Source: Bacteroidota bacterium (lineage in GTDB: Bacteria; Bacteroidota; JABWAT01). Taken from it: a DNA stretch of 62,586 nt. Below the pieces are notes generated by a model. The model was not told the origin of the DNA and made no database searches. It saw nothing but the letters and a program-made list of their open reading frames with translations. How positions within the stretch are numbered: the first letter of the stretch is position 1; the number at the start of each line of letters is the position of its first letter. Made by a program: the position numbers and the translations under genes. The DNA lies in contig JAKLJL010000014.1 in the NCBI GenBank assembly GCA_023151185.1, positions 1 to 62,586 of the forward strand, read 5' to 3'. Positions 53,001 through 61,104 of the stretch are shown here, one piece after another.

Positions 53001-54739
53001 AGACTATTCTGTTTAACGGGTCGTCCTCTTACGATCCGGACGGAGATGGAATTTCAACGGCGTGGGATTTTGGGGATGGCTCCAGAAGCAGTGAAACGAA
53101 TCCGGCAAAAGTATATTTCCAGCCGGGATTTTATCAGGTCCGGCTGAGCCTGTCTGACGGATTTGCACCCGAGCCGGTTGTGGCGACAATTCCGGTTGTG
53201 ATCAAAGGATCTCCCGTTGCAAGGATTCCGTTCTCGGATACAACCATCTGTGTCGGAACACTGTTGTCACTGGATGGCGGGCTGTCAACCGACCCGAACG
53301 GCCCGATTGGTGCATATACCTGGGATTATGGCAATGGTGACCGGGAACTCGGGCAGACGGTGAATTATATTTATAAGGAAAAAGGCGAGTTTAACCTGAG
53401 CCTGACGGTGGTTGGAACGCCAACCGGTAACTGCAGCAACATCAGTCAGACTACAGCAAAGGTAACCGTAATTGAAGGACCCCGGGCTGATTTTTCATTC
53501 AAACCCTGGGTTGCAGCCGGCGAAGAAGTAGTATTCGATGCCTCCGGGTCATCACCGGAATCCAGCCTTGATCAGGCTGCCTGGGAAGTTGAAACACCGG
53601 CCGGGATAGTGAAAGAGACCGGAAAAACCATCCGGTATGCATTTACCGGTCCGGGAGTATATAAAATCAGACTGGTGATCCGAACAGATAGCAAAACGGA
53701 TTGTAACGTAGCCTCTATCGAAAAGAAAATCCGGGTTAATGCACCACCGGAAATTGCCTGGTCCATTCCGGATTCTGCTGCTTTTGGTTCTTATCTGTTG
53801 CTGGATGCCGAAAAATCATCAGATCCTGACGGAATAATCACCGAATTAAACTGGCTGGTGGATGGGATTCCGGCAGGTTCAGAACCGAAGCTGGCGCTTC
53901 CTGTTACCCAAACCGGAAAACTGACAATCACGCTGTCTGTCCGGGATGACTCTCCAACACGGACAAACCGGGTTTCCCGGACAAAGACCATTCTGGTTAA
54001 TCAAAGTCCGGAGCCTGAATTTTCAGTACCGCCGGTTGTTTATGCCGGTGAACAGATTTCACTGTCACCCTCCAGACAAACTGATGCAGACGGCGACCTG
54101 CTTCAATCGGTCTGGACGGTTGAAAACTCACCGGTTTCTTTTCCGCTGACTGTAAAAGAGGGCACGGGGCTTATAACCCTTACCCAGAATGACGGGCGGG
54201 GATTCAGTAACTCAACAGCATCCCGGTCAGTCAAAATAACGGGAATTCCGGCTCCGGTTTTTCCAAATCCATTTCCGTCAAAGGTCATAACCGGAACGGT
54301 GCTTTCACAAAGTTCAGCCGTTGTCCCTCCTGCGGTGTTTTTGCTGGCCGGGAAAACTCCGGTTCAATCCGTGACTTTGACTACTTCCGGGAAGACCACG
54401 GTTCAGATGGGATGGAAGCCCAAACTGGAAGTTTTAAAAATTTGGTCGTTTGATGTGCTGGTTCTTGACCCCATTCGGTTTACCCAAAAGCCTGCAGTTC
54501 TCACCAAAATATGGAATCCGGGAAACCCCTCGGTTACCTTAAAGGCTCCGCAGTTAAACCGGACTGAACTGAACACAGTCGAGATCCGGTGGTATGCCGG
54601 TTCGGCAGAAATCGGCCGTGGAACCGAATTGACCGTTCCGCTGAAAAAAGGAGAGAATAAATTTATCCTGAAAGCCAGAGATTTGGATATTCCCGGCAGT
54701 CCCGGCGCCGAAACAGAGTGGGTGGTCATCTGTAAATAA
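50033..54739 (+). CDS. Giant secreted protein with twelve PKD-like modules
   Basis: This 1568-residue protein has a signal peptide (1-23, GIQAQ) and an N-terminal region of about 340 residues of unknown fold. From about residue 363 to 1400 come twelve tandem PKD-like modules, each with an SSDPDG-type turn, a W-x-F/I-x-G core and a Y-x-V-T/S-L-x-V-x-D strand. A C-terminal beta region of about 160 residues ends the protein. PKD arrays act as surface spacers or adhesins. No T9SS tail is visible, so the export end route is unclear. It follows the FecR-domain gene by 53 bases and is the last gene of the kinase operon. Confidence 0.88.
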   Translation: MIRKKSAFLLILLGLFPAGIQAQQSVFYVSKGLSGPDLAGESLTYTDFWFRPESGQVSQAGIEIFDGSLGGQMDILTGAADTKTRFELIPFQQVYQVTADGLIPVTGPVSPSAAMDFLTEPAFINRWTRFPGTLSPSENGWILRVKSGEGNDVNSFNIRIAGNTAGWQLLGLDLNLGISGIRDNQEVQLLPELRFSPAPVSLKTAGEEDSRVFIRDGAGKILPPAAPESAWETELNGRPNLWGLTISSSRLKVNNMTIRGEDHPVVFSLPASVVTVQTAPAYSIKADYIGDCTRFRLTLLDRGKPVKLQDKIFWKSGEFEASGNPVEVEFGRPGKKPVSVSVATDGILLPAFWVTKTEISVNAPPKAVLEVPARRLGTGEVLLLSAGQSSDPDGDPLNFKWQINGASAGSGSPFPFSASFPGTYTVGLTVTDQSDRLGCGSDYREIQITVNSQPFTEVSFPAVIATGTQVRFSTVKTADADQDPLSWKWSGPGVSGTADQPEVKVLHQQPGVYSLTLAVDDGQKTPNSVYTTTISYRSNAKPEPRFTLPVQSAPGIPVQLNSGSSTDSDSRNLDFLWSVSDGRKLSGPLHSISFDRPGDYTVTLQVDDGEKVENSVQTLTRSIHINFPPVPVISAEKVSPESYQEFSAGKSSDADQGIIRFSWDFGDGVKAEGKDVSHTYSKTGKYQVTLRADDGQNQPNSSQAVSQELIIVRFPVARFSVPDRTAPGVQVVLDGSQSSDPDGEISGYEWRINGAATSSDSKTSWVPDQPGRYSISLTVRDNSGFDVSENTLSAIVSVNYPPVPAARISPMAASPGQPVSFDASASQDPDGQIKSVQWLFSDGQVLTGNKVSRQFSSSGEQSVILTVSDGAGFPNSAVSDTLVFLINHPPIIVTQKSIRLNSRSVSLDASGSYDPDGDPVAFEWILPGGERRTESAFTWLAPGGGLHLVSLVIRDSHALQNSSTAQKIEIRVNRPPIAKVDTLITACSGQTILFNGSSSYDPDGDGISTAWDFGDGSRSSETNPAKVYFQPGFYQVRLSLSDGFAPEPVVATIPVVIKGSPVARIPFSDTTICVGTLLSLDGGLSTDPNGPIGAYTWDYGNGDRELGQTVNYIYKEKGEFNLSLTVVGTPTGNCSNISQTTAKVTVIEGPRADFSFKPWVAAGEEVVFDASGSSPESSLDQAAWEVETPAGIVKETGKTIRYAFTGPGVYKIRLVIRTDSKTDCNVASIEKKIRVNAPPEIAWSIPDSAAFGSYLLLDAEKSSDPDGIITELNWLVDGIPAGSEPKLALPVTQTGKLTITLSVRDDSPTRTNRVSRTKTILVNQSPEPEFSVPPVVYAGEQISLSPSRQTDADGDLLQSVWTVENSPVSFPLTVKEGTGLITLTQNDGRGFSNSTASRSVKITGIPAPVFPNPFPSKVITGTVLSQSSAVVPPAVFLLAGKTPVQSVTLTTSGKTTVQMGWKPKLEVLKIWSFDVLVLDPIRFTQKPAVLTKIWNPGNPSVTLKAPQLNRTELNTVEIRWYAGSAEIGRGTELTVPLKKGENKFILKARDLDIPGSPGAETEWVVICK

Positions 54740-54772
54740 AGAAAATTGCGGGATCAGGTTTTTAGAAATAAG

Positions 54773-54816
54773 AAAAGGGATATCCCTACCGCAGAAACGG
54801 GAAGAATATCCCTTTT
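54773..54816 (+). terminator. Inverted repeat after the PKD gene, probable terminator
   Basis: AAAAGGGATAT (54773-54783) and ATATCCCTTTT (54806-54816) are perfectly complementary with a 22-base loop, 34 bases after the PKD stop. The T run is short. The rest of the 154-base gap to the FKBP gene has a small AAAAACC/GGTTTTT repeat with only two bases in the loop, unlikely to be stable. Confidence 0.55.
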
Positions 54817-54893
54817 AAAAGAGGCTGTTCCGGGGGGAGACCGCCTGCTGGACAGTTATCCCCTAAGCTGCGGCTATCAAAAACCCCGGTTTT

Positions 54894-55625
54894 TTATTTT
54901 ACCTGAAGCAGTTCAACTTCAAAAATCAGGATGGCATTCGGCGGGATGACGCCTCCGGCACCACGTGGCCCATAACCCAGCTCAGAGGGAATGAAAAACT
55001 GGAATTTATCGCCCTCTTTCATCAGTTGAACACCTTCGGTCCAACCCGGGATTACACCGTTCAGCGGGAATTCAATCGGCTCGCCCCGGTCATAGGAACT
55101 ATCGAAAACAGTTCCGTTAACCAGAGATCCTTTGTAATGAACTTTTACCGTATCGGTTGCAGACGGTGATTTACCGGTTCCGGAACCCTGAGTCAGGACT
55201 TTATACTGCAATCCGGAAGGTGTGGTGGTGATTCCCTCTTTTTTTGCATTTTCATCGAAAAACTTTTTGTTTTCTGCACTTGCCATTTCACTCTCCTTTT
55301 TCATTTTAGAATCATGGGCTGTCTGGAGTTCTGTCTGGAACTCCTGAATGATTTTCATTTTTTCTTCTTCGGATAAAAGGCTGACGGAGCCGTCCAATGC
55401 ATCCTTGATTCCTTTCAGAAGCACGTCCGGATTGACATCAATCCCCTGTGTTTTGAAATTTTTGCCGATATCCTGCCCGATCGTGTAACTGACCTTGTCT
55501 TTTTTGTCTTTCAGGACCATAGTTGTTTTTTGTTCCTTTGCCGGTTTGGTTTCTTTTTTCTTTTGAGCATATCCGGCAGAAACAGTAAAAGCCAATGCCA
55601 GAGTGATCAGATAGGTTACTTTCAT
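54894..55625 (-). CDS. FKBP-type peptidyl-prolyl cis-trans isomerase (FklB/Mip-like)
   Basis: This 243-residue periplasmic protein has a signal peptide (1-20), a lysine-rich linker, and an N-terminal dimerisation domain (VSYTIGQDIGKNFKTQGIDV) with a long helix. The C-terminal FKBP domain (about 130-243) has VKVHYKGSLVNGTVFDSSYDRGEPIEF, VIPGWTEGVQLMKEGDKFQFFIPSELGYG and IPPNAILIFEVELL. It assists folding of exported proteins. It lies at the downstream end of the tsaD operon, 21 bases after the Ig-like lipoprotein gene. Confidence 0.95.
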   Translation of the reverse strand: MKVTYLITLALAFTVSAGYAQKKKETKPAKEQKTTMVLKDKKDKVSYTIGQDIGKNFKTQGIDVNPDVLLKGIKDALDGSVSLLSEEEKMKIIQEFQTELQTAHDSKMKKESEMASAENKKFFDENAKKEGITTTPSGLQYKVLTQGSGTGKSPSATDTVKVHYKGSLVNGTVFDSSYDRGEPIEFPLNGVIPGWTEGVQLMKEGDKFQFFIPSELGYGPRGAGGVIPPNAILIFEVELLQVK

Positions 55626-55646
55626 TTTTTTCCTTTGTTTGGTTAA

Positions 55647-57278
55647 TTACCACTTTTTGATGAGAATATCTTCAAGTGACCACCGGGCCCGCACCCGCAG
55701 GGTATCCGGTGCTGAATACCGCGGTTCGGCCGGAGACCAGGGGAGTGCAGTCCCACCATCCCATTTCCGGTTCCCGTTTTGATCCTGAAATCCGTTGATC
55801 AGGTACCGGCCTGAAGCCAGATTGCTGATTTTGAAAAGAGTCCCGCGGGTTTCAACCTCCGTCACTTTCAGGTTTCCTGCTGCCTTGTAAAGACTTAAAT
55901 AGACGGGGAATTGATCTTTAAGTGTCTCAAGTGTTCCTGAAAGGGTTCCGGTTTCATCCGGGTCGAAAGTAAAAAACTGAAATGAAACGGTATCCTGACC
56001 AGAGAAAGCAAGGCCCCTGACCACCGATTTTTCGGGCCATTTTCCTGCAGGATGCAGGGTCTGAACGTACCCCGGATTCTGACTCCCGGAAACGGAAATT
56101 CTTCGTCCTTTTGCAACCTGGCTTTTTACCGGTTTGATATAAAAACGGACTGAGTCTGTCCTGACCGGACTGGCAAAAATCATCATCAGGGAATCGGTTC
56201 CCGATACAATGGCAGATGAATCTGAAGGAGACTGAAGCCGGAGTTGTTTTTTTCTTGAAACCGCCTCTGAAATAGAAAATCTAAACGTATCCTGGTGGGA
56301 TTTATTCAGCCTGGTGTCAGAAAACCCGGAACTGATCAGGGTAAAATCGCCGGTGCCAAGCGAATCTGTTGGTAGGAATACCTGATTATCAGCCTGAAAT
56401 GAAGGAATCAGGCGGGAAACCGGAATGTGGATGTCATTTTTCAGAAGGGTGAATTCTGCAGATGATTCACCCAAAACAACAGGCTCATCAAAAGTGATTT
56501 TTAAAAGGTGCTGGCTTTCCTGAACGGCCCCCTGAACAACCGGTGCTGCAGAGTCGGGCTTATCGAGAAACCAGACCGGTGGTTCAGTCTCTTCGTAGCC
56601 TGCCAGTACCGATCCCAATTCGCCAATACCGATGGGTTCCTGATTTTTATCCCAGAGATCATTTTTAACCTGGTCATCAATGACAAAAATGCGGTAATGG
56701 CCTTCCCGTAAATACGTCAGGGAAAACCGGCCGTCCTGCCCGACCTGCGTGCGGTAATCAGGGTCCTGGCGTGAGGGATCGGGCCGGGTTGTGTCAGAAA
56801 GGAAATAGGCCATAACCAAGGCGCCCTTCGCCGGTCTGAAATCTGAGGCATAGAAGGCTTTTCCCGAAATTTTCGCCGAATCAAGCTGGTCACCTGTTGA
56901 AAATGCAAGCTGAAAACTCGATTTCATCGGGTTCCCTGCCCGGTGATCCTGGGCTCCCGTTCCGATGGTGATCACGTAGGTCATATCCGGTTTTAGCTCT
57001 TTTAAAAACCGGATGGTAAACTCCTTCCCGGACCACTCAGTTTTAATCTGGTTACCAACCGACGGTGAAATGAATACTGCTCCTGCCACAGAGGGTTTAT
57101 TCATATACTCATCAAAGGAAAAGGTAATTTCATCTCCTTTAAAATGAAGGGTTCCCGGCAGAATTGAGGTCCCGGTAATTTCTGGCGGGGTCGAGTCAAC
57201 CGGTCCGCCTGAAGGGTACTGCGGGTTTGCGCAGGAAATCAAAACGAAAAAAAATAGCAGAAGGGAGTAGACTTTCAT
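55647..57278 (-). CDS. Ig-like-domain lipoprotein
   Basis: This 543-residue protein has a lipobox VLISC and the ANPQYPSGGPVDSTPPEI entry common to Bacteroidota Ig-like (Big_5/SbsA-type) lipoproteins. An Ig domain follows (EITFSFDEYMNKPSVAGAVF, KELKPDMTYVITIG), then a CarboxypepD-like segment (DSAKISGKAFYASDF, GHYRIFVIDD), a second Ig domain and a C-terminal carboxypeptidase-like strand set. The ATG at 57278 starts the signal peptide; an ATG at 57302 would overlap ubiX. Function is unknown, probably cell-surface structural. Confidence 0.82.
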   Translation of the reverse strand: MKVYSLLLFFFVLISCANPQYPSGGPVDSTPPEITGTSILPGTLHFKGDEITFSFDEYMNKPSVAGAVFISPSVGNQIKTEWSGKEFTIRFLKELKPDMTYVITIGTGAQDHRAGNPMKSSFQLAFSTGDQLDSAKISGKAFYASDFRPAKGALVMAYFLSDTTRPDPSRQDPDYRTQVGQDGRFSLTYLREGHYRIFVIDDQVKNDLWDKNQEPIGIGELGSVLAGYEETEPPVWFLDKPDSAAPVVQGAVQESQHLLKITFDEPVVLGESSAEFTLLKNDIHIPVSRLIPSFQADNQVFLPTDSLGTGDFTLISSGFSDTRLNKSHQDTFRFSISEAVSRKKQLRLQSPSDSSAIVSGTDSLMMIFASPVRTDSVRFYIKPVKSQVAKGRRISVSGSQNPGYVQTLHPAGKWPEKSVVRGLAFSGQDTVSFQFFTFDPDETGTLSGTLETLKDQFPVYLSLYKAAGNLKVTEVETRGTLFKISNLASGRYLINGFQDQNGNRKWDGGTALPWSPAEPRYSAPDTLRVRARWSLEDILIKKW

Positions 57279-57289
57279 AAGTGAACCGG

Positions 57290-57901
57290 TTAACCTTTCC
57301 ATTGCTGAAAAAGGGAATGGGAATATCCGAAAAGTGACAGGAGTCTTCCGGCAATAAAATCACCCAGATCATCAAAAGTAGCCGGCTTCTGATAAAATGC
57401 CGGCATTGCGGGCAATATTATTCCACCGGATTCTGTAACTGCGGTCATGTTTCTCAAATGGACCAGACTGAGAGGTGTTTCCCGGGCAACCAGAACAAGC
57501 GTACGGCGTTCTTTCATCTGAACGTCTGCTGCCCTTTCGATCAGGTTACCTGAATATCCATGTGCGATACCGGCCAGAGTTTTCATTGAACAGGGAACCA
57601 CCACCATTCCTTTTACCGGAAATGAACCGCTGGCAATTGCAGCAGCCTGGTTTTTTAAAGGATATTCGGTCATGTCGCCCAACGTATCAGGGAGGGTGTA
57701 AAGTGATCTGATCTGGGGCAGGACCGGTGCTCTGAAATCGAGCCCGGTGTCCAGTTCCTCATTGATGACAACACGGGCATAATCAGACAGAATCAGGTGG
57801 ATGTGGATGTCGGTCAGCAGCAGGGCCCGAATAGTTCTGAGGGCATAAATTGACCCGGATGCCCCCGTCACTGCAACAATGACATGATCACGGTTTTGCA
57901 T
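57290..57901 (-). CDS. ubiX: Flavin prenyltransferase UbiX
   Basis: This 203-residue enzyme makes prenylated FMN, the cofactor of UbiD decarboxylases. The N-terminal AVTGASGSIYALRTIRALL flavin-binding motif, the CSMKTLAGIAHGYSGNLIERAADV segment and the RRTLVLVARETPLSLVHLRNM motif are all clear. A UbiD partner is not in the window. It overlaps mltG by 14 bases at its start, placing it firmly in the tsaD-trpA-aroQ-mltG operon. Confidence 0.95.
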   Translation of the reverse strand: MQNRDHVIVAVTGASGSIYALRTIRALLLTDIHIHLILSDYARVVINEELDTGLDFRAPVLPQIRSLYTLPDTLGDMTEYPLKNQAAAIASGSFPVKGMVVVPCSMKTLAGIAHGYSGNLIERAADVQMKERRTLVLVARETPLSLVHLRNMTAVTESGGIILPAMPAFYQKPATFDDLGDFIAGRLLSLFGYSHSLFQQWKG

Positions 57902-58940
57902 TGGGATTCCTGTTCATTTTCTGTTCTTTTCTGCGGACCTGCATCAGTTGGTTATACCGGGCAACAGCAACATTATGTTCGGCTAGTGTTTTGGAGAAAG
58001 TATGGCCGCCGCTGCCATCTGCAACCATATAAAGAAACCCGTGGCTGGCAGGGAAAAGTGCGGCTTCGATGGATTTTGCTCCGGGATTTCCGATAGGCCC
58101 CGGAGGCAATCCGGCATGTAAATAGGTGTTATAGGGTGAGTCCAGTTCCAGATCCCTGTAAAGCAGCCGGCGTGGCCCGCCGGGCAGCAAAAACTGAATG
58201 GTCGGATCGGCCTGAAGGTGCATCCCGATTCTGACCCGGTTCCAGTATAATCCGGCAATGATGGGGCGTTCTGCATCCAGCCGGGCTTCACCTTCAACAA
58301 TTGAAGCCATTGTCAGAACTGTATGAATCGAAAGATTCCGTTCTTTCAATTGACTGATCCAGGACGGTGTTTCCCAGAGTTTTCCCGCAGATTCTGCCAG
58401 TTTCAGAAAAACTTCACGGGCGGTGACACCATATTCAAATTCATAGGTCTCGGGTAAAAGGTATCCTTCAAAAGTCGAAGTTTTCAGACCGAAAGACTTC
58501 AAAAGAGCTGAATCCCGGCAGGCGTCCATGAATGAGGAGGAATCGATACCCAGCTTACCGGAAAGAAGTCCGGCAATACGCCGGGTTGTTAACCCTTCCG
58601 GAATGGTAACCTGAATGGCAATATAGGACCCTTTGGCAAATCCGGAAACCAGTTCCTCAAGTGTTTCATCCCCATTAATTTCATAAAATCCGGCTTTGAT
58701 TTTGCGGTCAAGTCCGGTCAATTTTGCTGCAGCAGTAAAAAGAAGCCGGGACCTGATGAACCCATTCTCACTAAGATCATTCCCAATCTGCCTTACCGAA
58801 CTGCCTTTTGCAACTTTAAAGTAATGAGGAGCTTCGGTTGATTTGCCGGTCATTATCCAGGACGAAAAGAAAAAATAGCTGGCGGTAATGACCAGAACTG
58901 CACAAACGGAAAAGATGAAAAGGCTCAGTTTTTTGATCAA
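57888..58940 (-). CDS. mltG: Endolytic murein transglycosylase MltG
   Basis: This 350-residue inner-membrane protein has one N-terminal TM (about 7-28), a LysM-like region (KVAKGSSVRQIGNDLSENGFI), and a YceG catalytic domain with TFEGYLLPETYEF and the catalytic Glu in TMASIVEGEARLDAERPIIAG. LQADPTIQF and GPIGNPGAKSIEAAL follow. It cuts nascent glycan strands, setting their length. The start overlaps the aroQ stop (ATGA) and the end overlaps ubiX. Confidence 0.95.
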   Translation of the reverse strand: MIKKLSLFIFSVCAVLVITASYFFFSSWIMTGKSTEAPHYFKVAKGSSVRQIGNDLSENGFIRSRLLFTAAAKLTGLDRKIKAGFYEINGDETLEELVSGFAKGSYIAIQVTIPEGLTTRRIAGLLSGKLGIDSSSFMDACRDSALLKSFGLKTSTFEGYLLPETYEFEYGVTAREVFLKLAESAGKLWETPSWISQLKERNLSIHTVLTMASIVEGEARLDAERPIIAGLYWNRVRIGMHLQADPTIQFLLPGGPRRLLYRDLELDSPYNTYLHAGLPPGPIGNPGAKSIEAALFPASHGFLYMVADGSGGHTFSKTLAEHNVAVARYNQLMQVRRKEQKMNRNPNAKP

Positions 58941-59230
58941 GGAAGGTCTCCCGGTTTTTCCATGTGTTCCCGTTCCAAACGCCGGGTTTCATCAATAATC
59001 CGTTCAAACAATCTTTTGATGGCTTCTGGTTTCAGAGGACCCTGATTATGCCGGGTCACGTTCTCCATAACTTCAGTTTCACGTTTCGGATTGTAAACTG
59101 GAAGATCAAGCTGCTTTTTAATCTCACCGATTTTATTGGCAAGCTTTGCACGGTCATTCAGCATTCTGACAAGTTCACGGTCCAGATCGTCAATTTGCTG
59201 ACGAAGCTGATCCATCTGTTCAGAACTCAT
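58937..59230 (-). CDS. aroQ: Chorismate mutase (AroQ class)
   Basis: This 97-residue all-helical monofunctional enzyme converts chorismate to prephenate. Active-site residues fit the AroQ pattern: Arg in LRQQIDDLDRELVRMLNDR, Lys in IGEIKK, and RETEVMENV, with a C-terminal FERIIDETRRLE helix. It supplies the prephenate dehydratase encoded separately at 10155-11018. It overlaps trpA by 11 bases and mltG by 4, so translation is coupled. Confidence 0.92.
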   Translation of the reverse strand: MSSEQMDQLRQQIDDLDRELVRMLNDRAKLANKIGEIKKQLDLPVYNPKRETEVMENVTRHNQGPLKPEAIKRLFERIIDETRRLEREHMEKPGDLP

Positions 59231-60008
59231 TCAGAACTCCGGTGAGCGGTTTCAGAAAATCGATTCCTGCTGCAGCGGCTTTCCCGGCATCGTCAAAGGG
59301 TGCCATTGCCCGGATCAGGGCGCTTCCGACAACAGCACCTTTGGACAAAGAAAGCACTGTCCGGATGTCCTGTGGTGTAGAAAGTCCAAATCCGACGACA
59401 TAGGGTTTCGGATGGTTCTGGTCAACAGAGGCTAATGTCCTTTTCAGAAATTCCGGATTTAAGGTTTGGTTTCCGGTGATTCCGTTCATGGAAACACAGT
59501 AGGATAACAAGGTTGAGTTTTGGTTAATCTGCCGGATTCTTTCCGGCCGGGTAGTGGGCGCAACGAGGAAGATCATGGCAATACCGTATTTTTTCCCCAG
59601 GTGAACAAACGGCTCTGCCTCATCCTGCGGAATATCCGGAATAATCAGCCCCTGAACCCCTTTTTCTGAGGCCTCTGTAAAAAAACGCTCGGTTCCATAT
59701 TGAAGAACCGGATTCACGTATCCCATTAAAATGACTGCAAGCGATGTTTCGGCTGAAATCCAGCTGGCAAGATCCAGAACCCGTGAAAGTGTGCATCCAT
59801 TTTCGATGGCTTTGAGTGAGCTTTGCTGAATGGTTGGTCCATCAGCAAGCGGGTCTGAAAAGGGGATCCCGAGTTCAATTGCCCGGATTCCCAGTTTATC
59901 TAACTCTTTTACCAGAATCTCAGTTGTTCCGCGTTTCGGAAAATCAGGTGTAATGTACGGAATCAGAAGTTTTTTCTCTGAGTGAATCAGTGGTTCAAGT
60001 TTTTTCAT
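59220..60008 (-). CDS. trpA: Tryptophan synthase alpha subunit
   Basis: This 262-residue TIM-barrel enzyme cleaves indole-3-glycerol phosphate to indole. Catalytic Glu and Asp lie in AIELGIPFSDPLADGPTIQQSS; LIIPDIPQDEA and VVGSALIRAM are typical. The region after the phosphate loop (SYCVSMNGITGNQT) has N where VTG is common. trpB and other trp genes are absent nearby, which is unusual since the alpha and beta subunits work as a complex. It lies 9 bases after tsaD. Confidence 0.95.
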   Translation of the reverse strand: MKKLEPLIHSEKKLLIPYITPDFPKRGTTEILVKELDKLGIRAIELGIPFSDPLADGPTIQQSSLKAIENGCTLSRVLDLASWISAETSLAVILMGYVNPVLQYGTERFFTEASEKGVQGLIIPDIPQDEAEPFVHLGKKYGIAMIFLVAPTTRPERIRQINQNSTLLSYCVSMNGITGNQTLNPEFLKRTLASVDQNHPKPYVVGFGLSTPQDIRTVLSLSKGAVVGSALIRAMAPFDDAGKAAAAGIDFLKPLTGVLNEF

Positions 60009-60017
60009 GGTATTCCT

Positions 60018-61013
60018 TTAAATCGCCAGATTGGGGACCGGGCTTAATTCAGTGTGGGGAAGCAGCGGCAGCACCTTTGATTTCAGATTTGCAAGCAAAC
60101 CGACCATGGCAGCGTTATCGGTCGATAGAACCGGAGGCGGTAAAAACACCCGGTATTTTCCGGTCTTTTCCAGTTCACAAAAAGCTTTCCTTAAGGCAGA
60201 GTTGGCAGAAACTCCGCCGGCAATAACAATATCTTGTGTTTGATTTTTCCGGGCTGCCTGAAGGGTTTTAGCAACCAGGACATCCACAATTGCAGCCTGA
60301 ACAGACGCACAAACATCCGGTAATCGGGCCGAGGCAAGTTCCCGGTTTTCTTTCAGAAAAATTTTAACCGCGGTTTTTAAGCCTGAAAATGAAAAATCGT
60401 AGTCACCTGAATGAATCATGGGTCTGGGAAATTCAAAAGCAGTTAGATGTCCTGATTTGGCAAGTTGATCAATTTTGGGTCCACCAGGATAGCCAAGCCC
60501 CAGCATTTTAGCAATCTTGTCGAAGGCCTCGCCTGCAGCATCATCCCGGGTTTGGCCCAGTATCTGATATGAAAAAGAAGGGTCAACCCGAACAAGGAGC
60601 GTGTGCCCACCCGAGACAATCAAGCCGGTAAATGGCAATTCCGGTTGCTTTCCGTCCAAGAAATTAGCATACAGATGGCTCTCAATATGGTTTACAGGGA
60701 TTACCGGCAGGTTCAGACTGAAGGCAAAAGATTTGGCAAAATTGACACCAACCAGAAGCGGACCCATTAAACCCGGACCATAGGTCACAGCCACTGCCTC
60801 CAGATCAGATTTTTTCAGGTTACTTTGTTGAATTGCCGCGTCGGTGATTTCGGTAATCCACCTCAGGTGAGCACGGGCAGAAAGCTCAGGCACAACTCCG
60901 CCAAATTGCTGATGCATCCATTGGGAGGATATGATGTTACTGAGGATTTTCCCGTCCCGGATAACGGCAGCACTGGTTTCGTCGCAGGATGATTCAATGG
61001 ATAATATAGTCAT
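60018..61013 (-). CDS. tsaD: tRNA N6-threonylcarbamoyladenosine transferase subunit TsaD
   Basis: This 331-residue ASKHA-fold protein transfers threonylcarbamoyl to A37 of ANN-decoding tRNAs together with TsaB, TsaE and TsaC. Signatures are SIESSCDETSAAVI, the metal-binding HIESHLYANFL, GLIVSGGHTLLV, GEAFDKIAKMLGLGYPGG, IAGGVSANSALR and STDNAAMVGLL. It is the first gene of the reverse-strand operon running through to the FKBP gene; its promoter should be in 61014-61104, where I see no clear element. Confidence 0.97.
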   Translation of the reverse strand: MTILSIESSCDETSAAVIRDGKILSNIISSQWMHQQFGGVVPELSARAHLRWITEITDAAIQQSNLKKSDLEAVAVTYGPGLMGPLLVGVNFAKSFAFSLNLPVIPVNHIESHLYANFLDGKQPELPFTGLIVSGGHTLLVRVDPSFSYQILGQTRDDAAGEAFDKIAKMLGLGYPGGPKIDQLAKSGHLTAFEFPRPMIHSGDYDFSFSGLKTAVKIFLKENRELASARLPDVCASVQAAIVDVLVAKTLQAARKNQTQDIVIAGGVSANSALRKAFCELEKTGKYRVFLPPPVLSTDNAAMVGLLANLKSKVLPLLPHTELSPVPNLAI

Positions 61014-61104
61014 AAACTTTAAAAATACGCCGGAATCCGGGCAGATTCAAAAGATGGACCATTCGTGGTTCACCCTTTGAAATTAATTGGGGAGACTATC
61101 GGTA

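Noticed and set aside
54877-54900. AAAAACC/GGTTTTT repeat as the FKBP terminator
   Set aside because: Only two bases remain for the loop and the stem is mostly A-T, so a stable terminator hairpin is unlikely.
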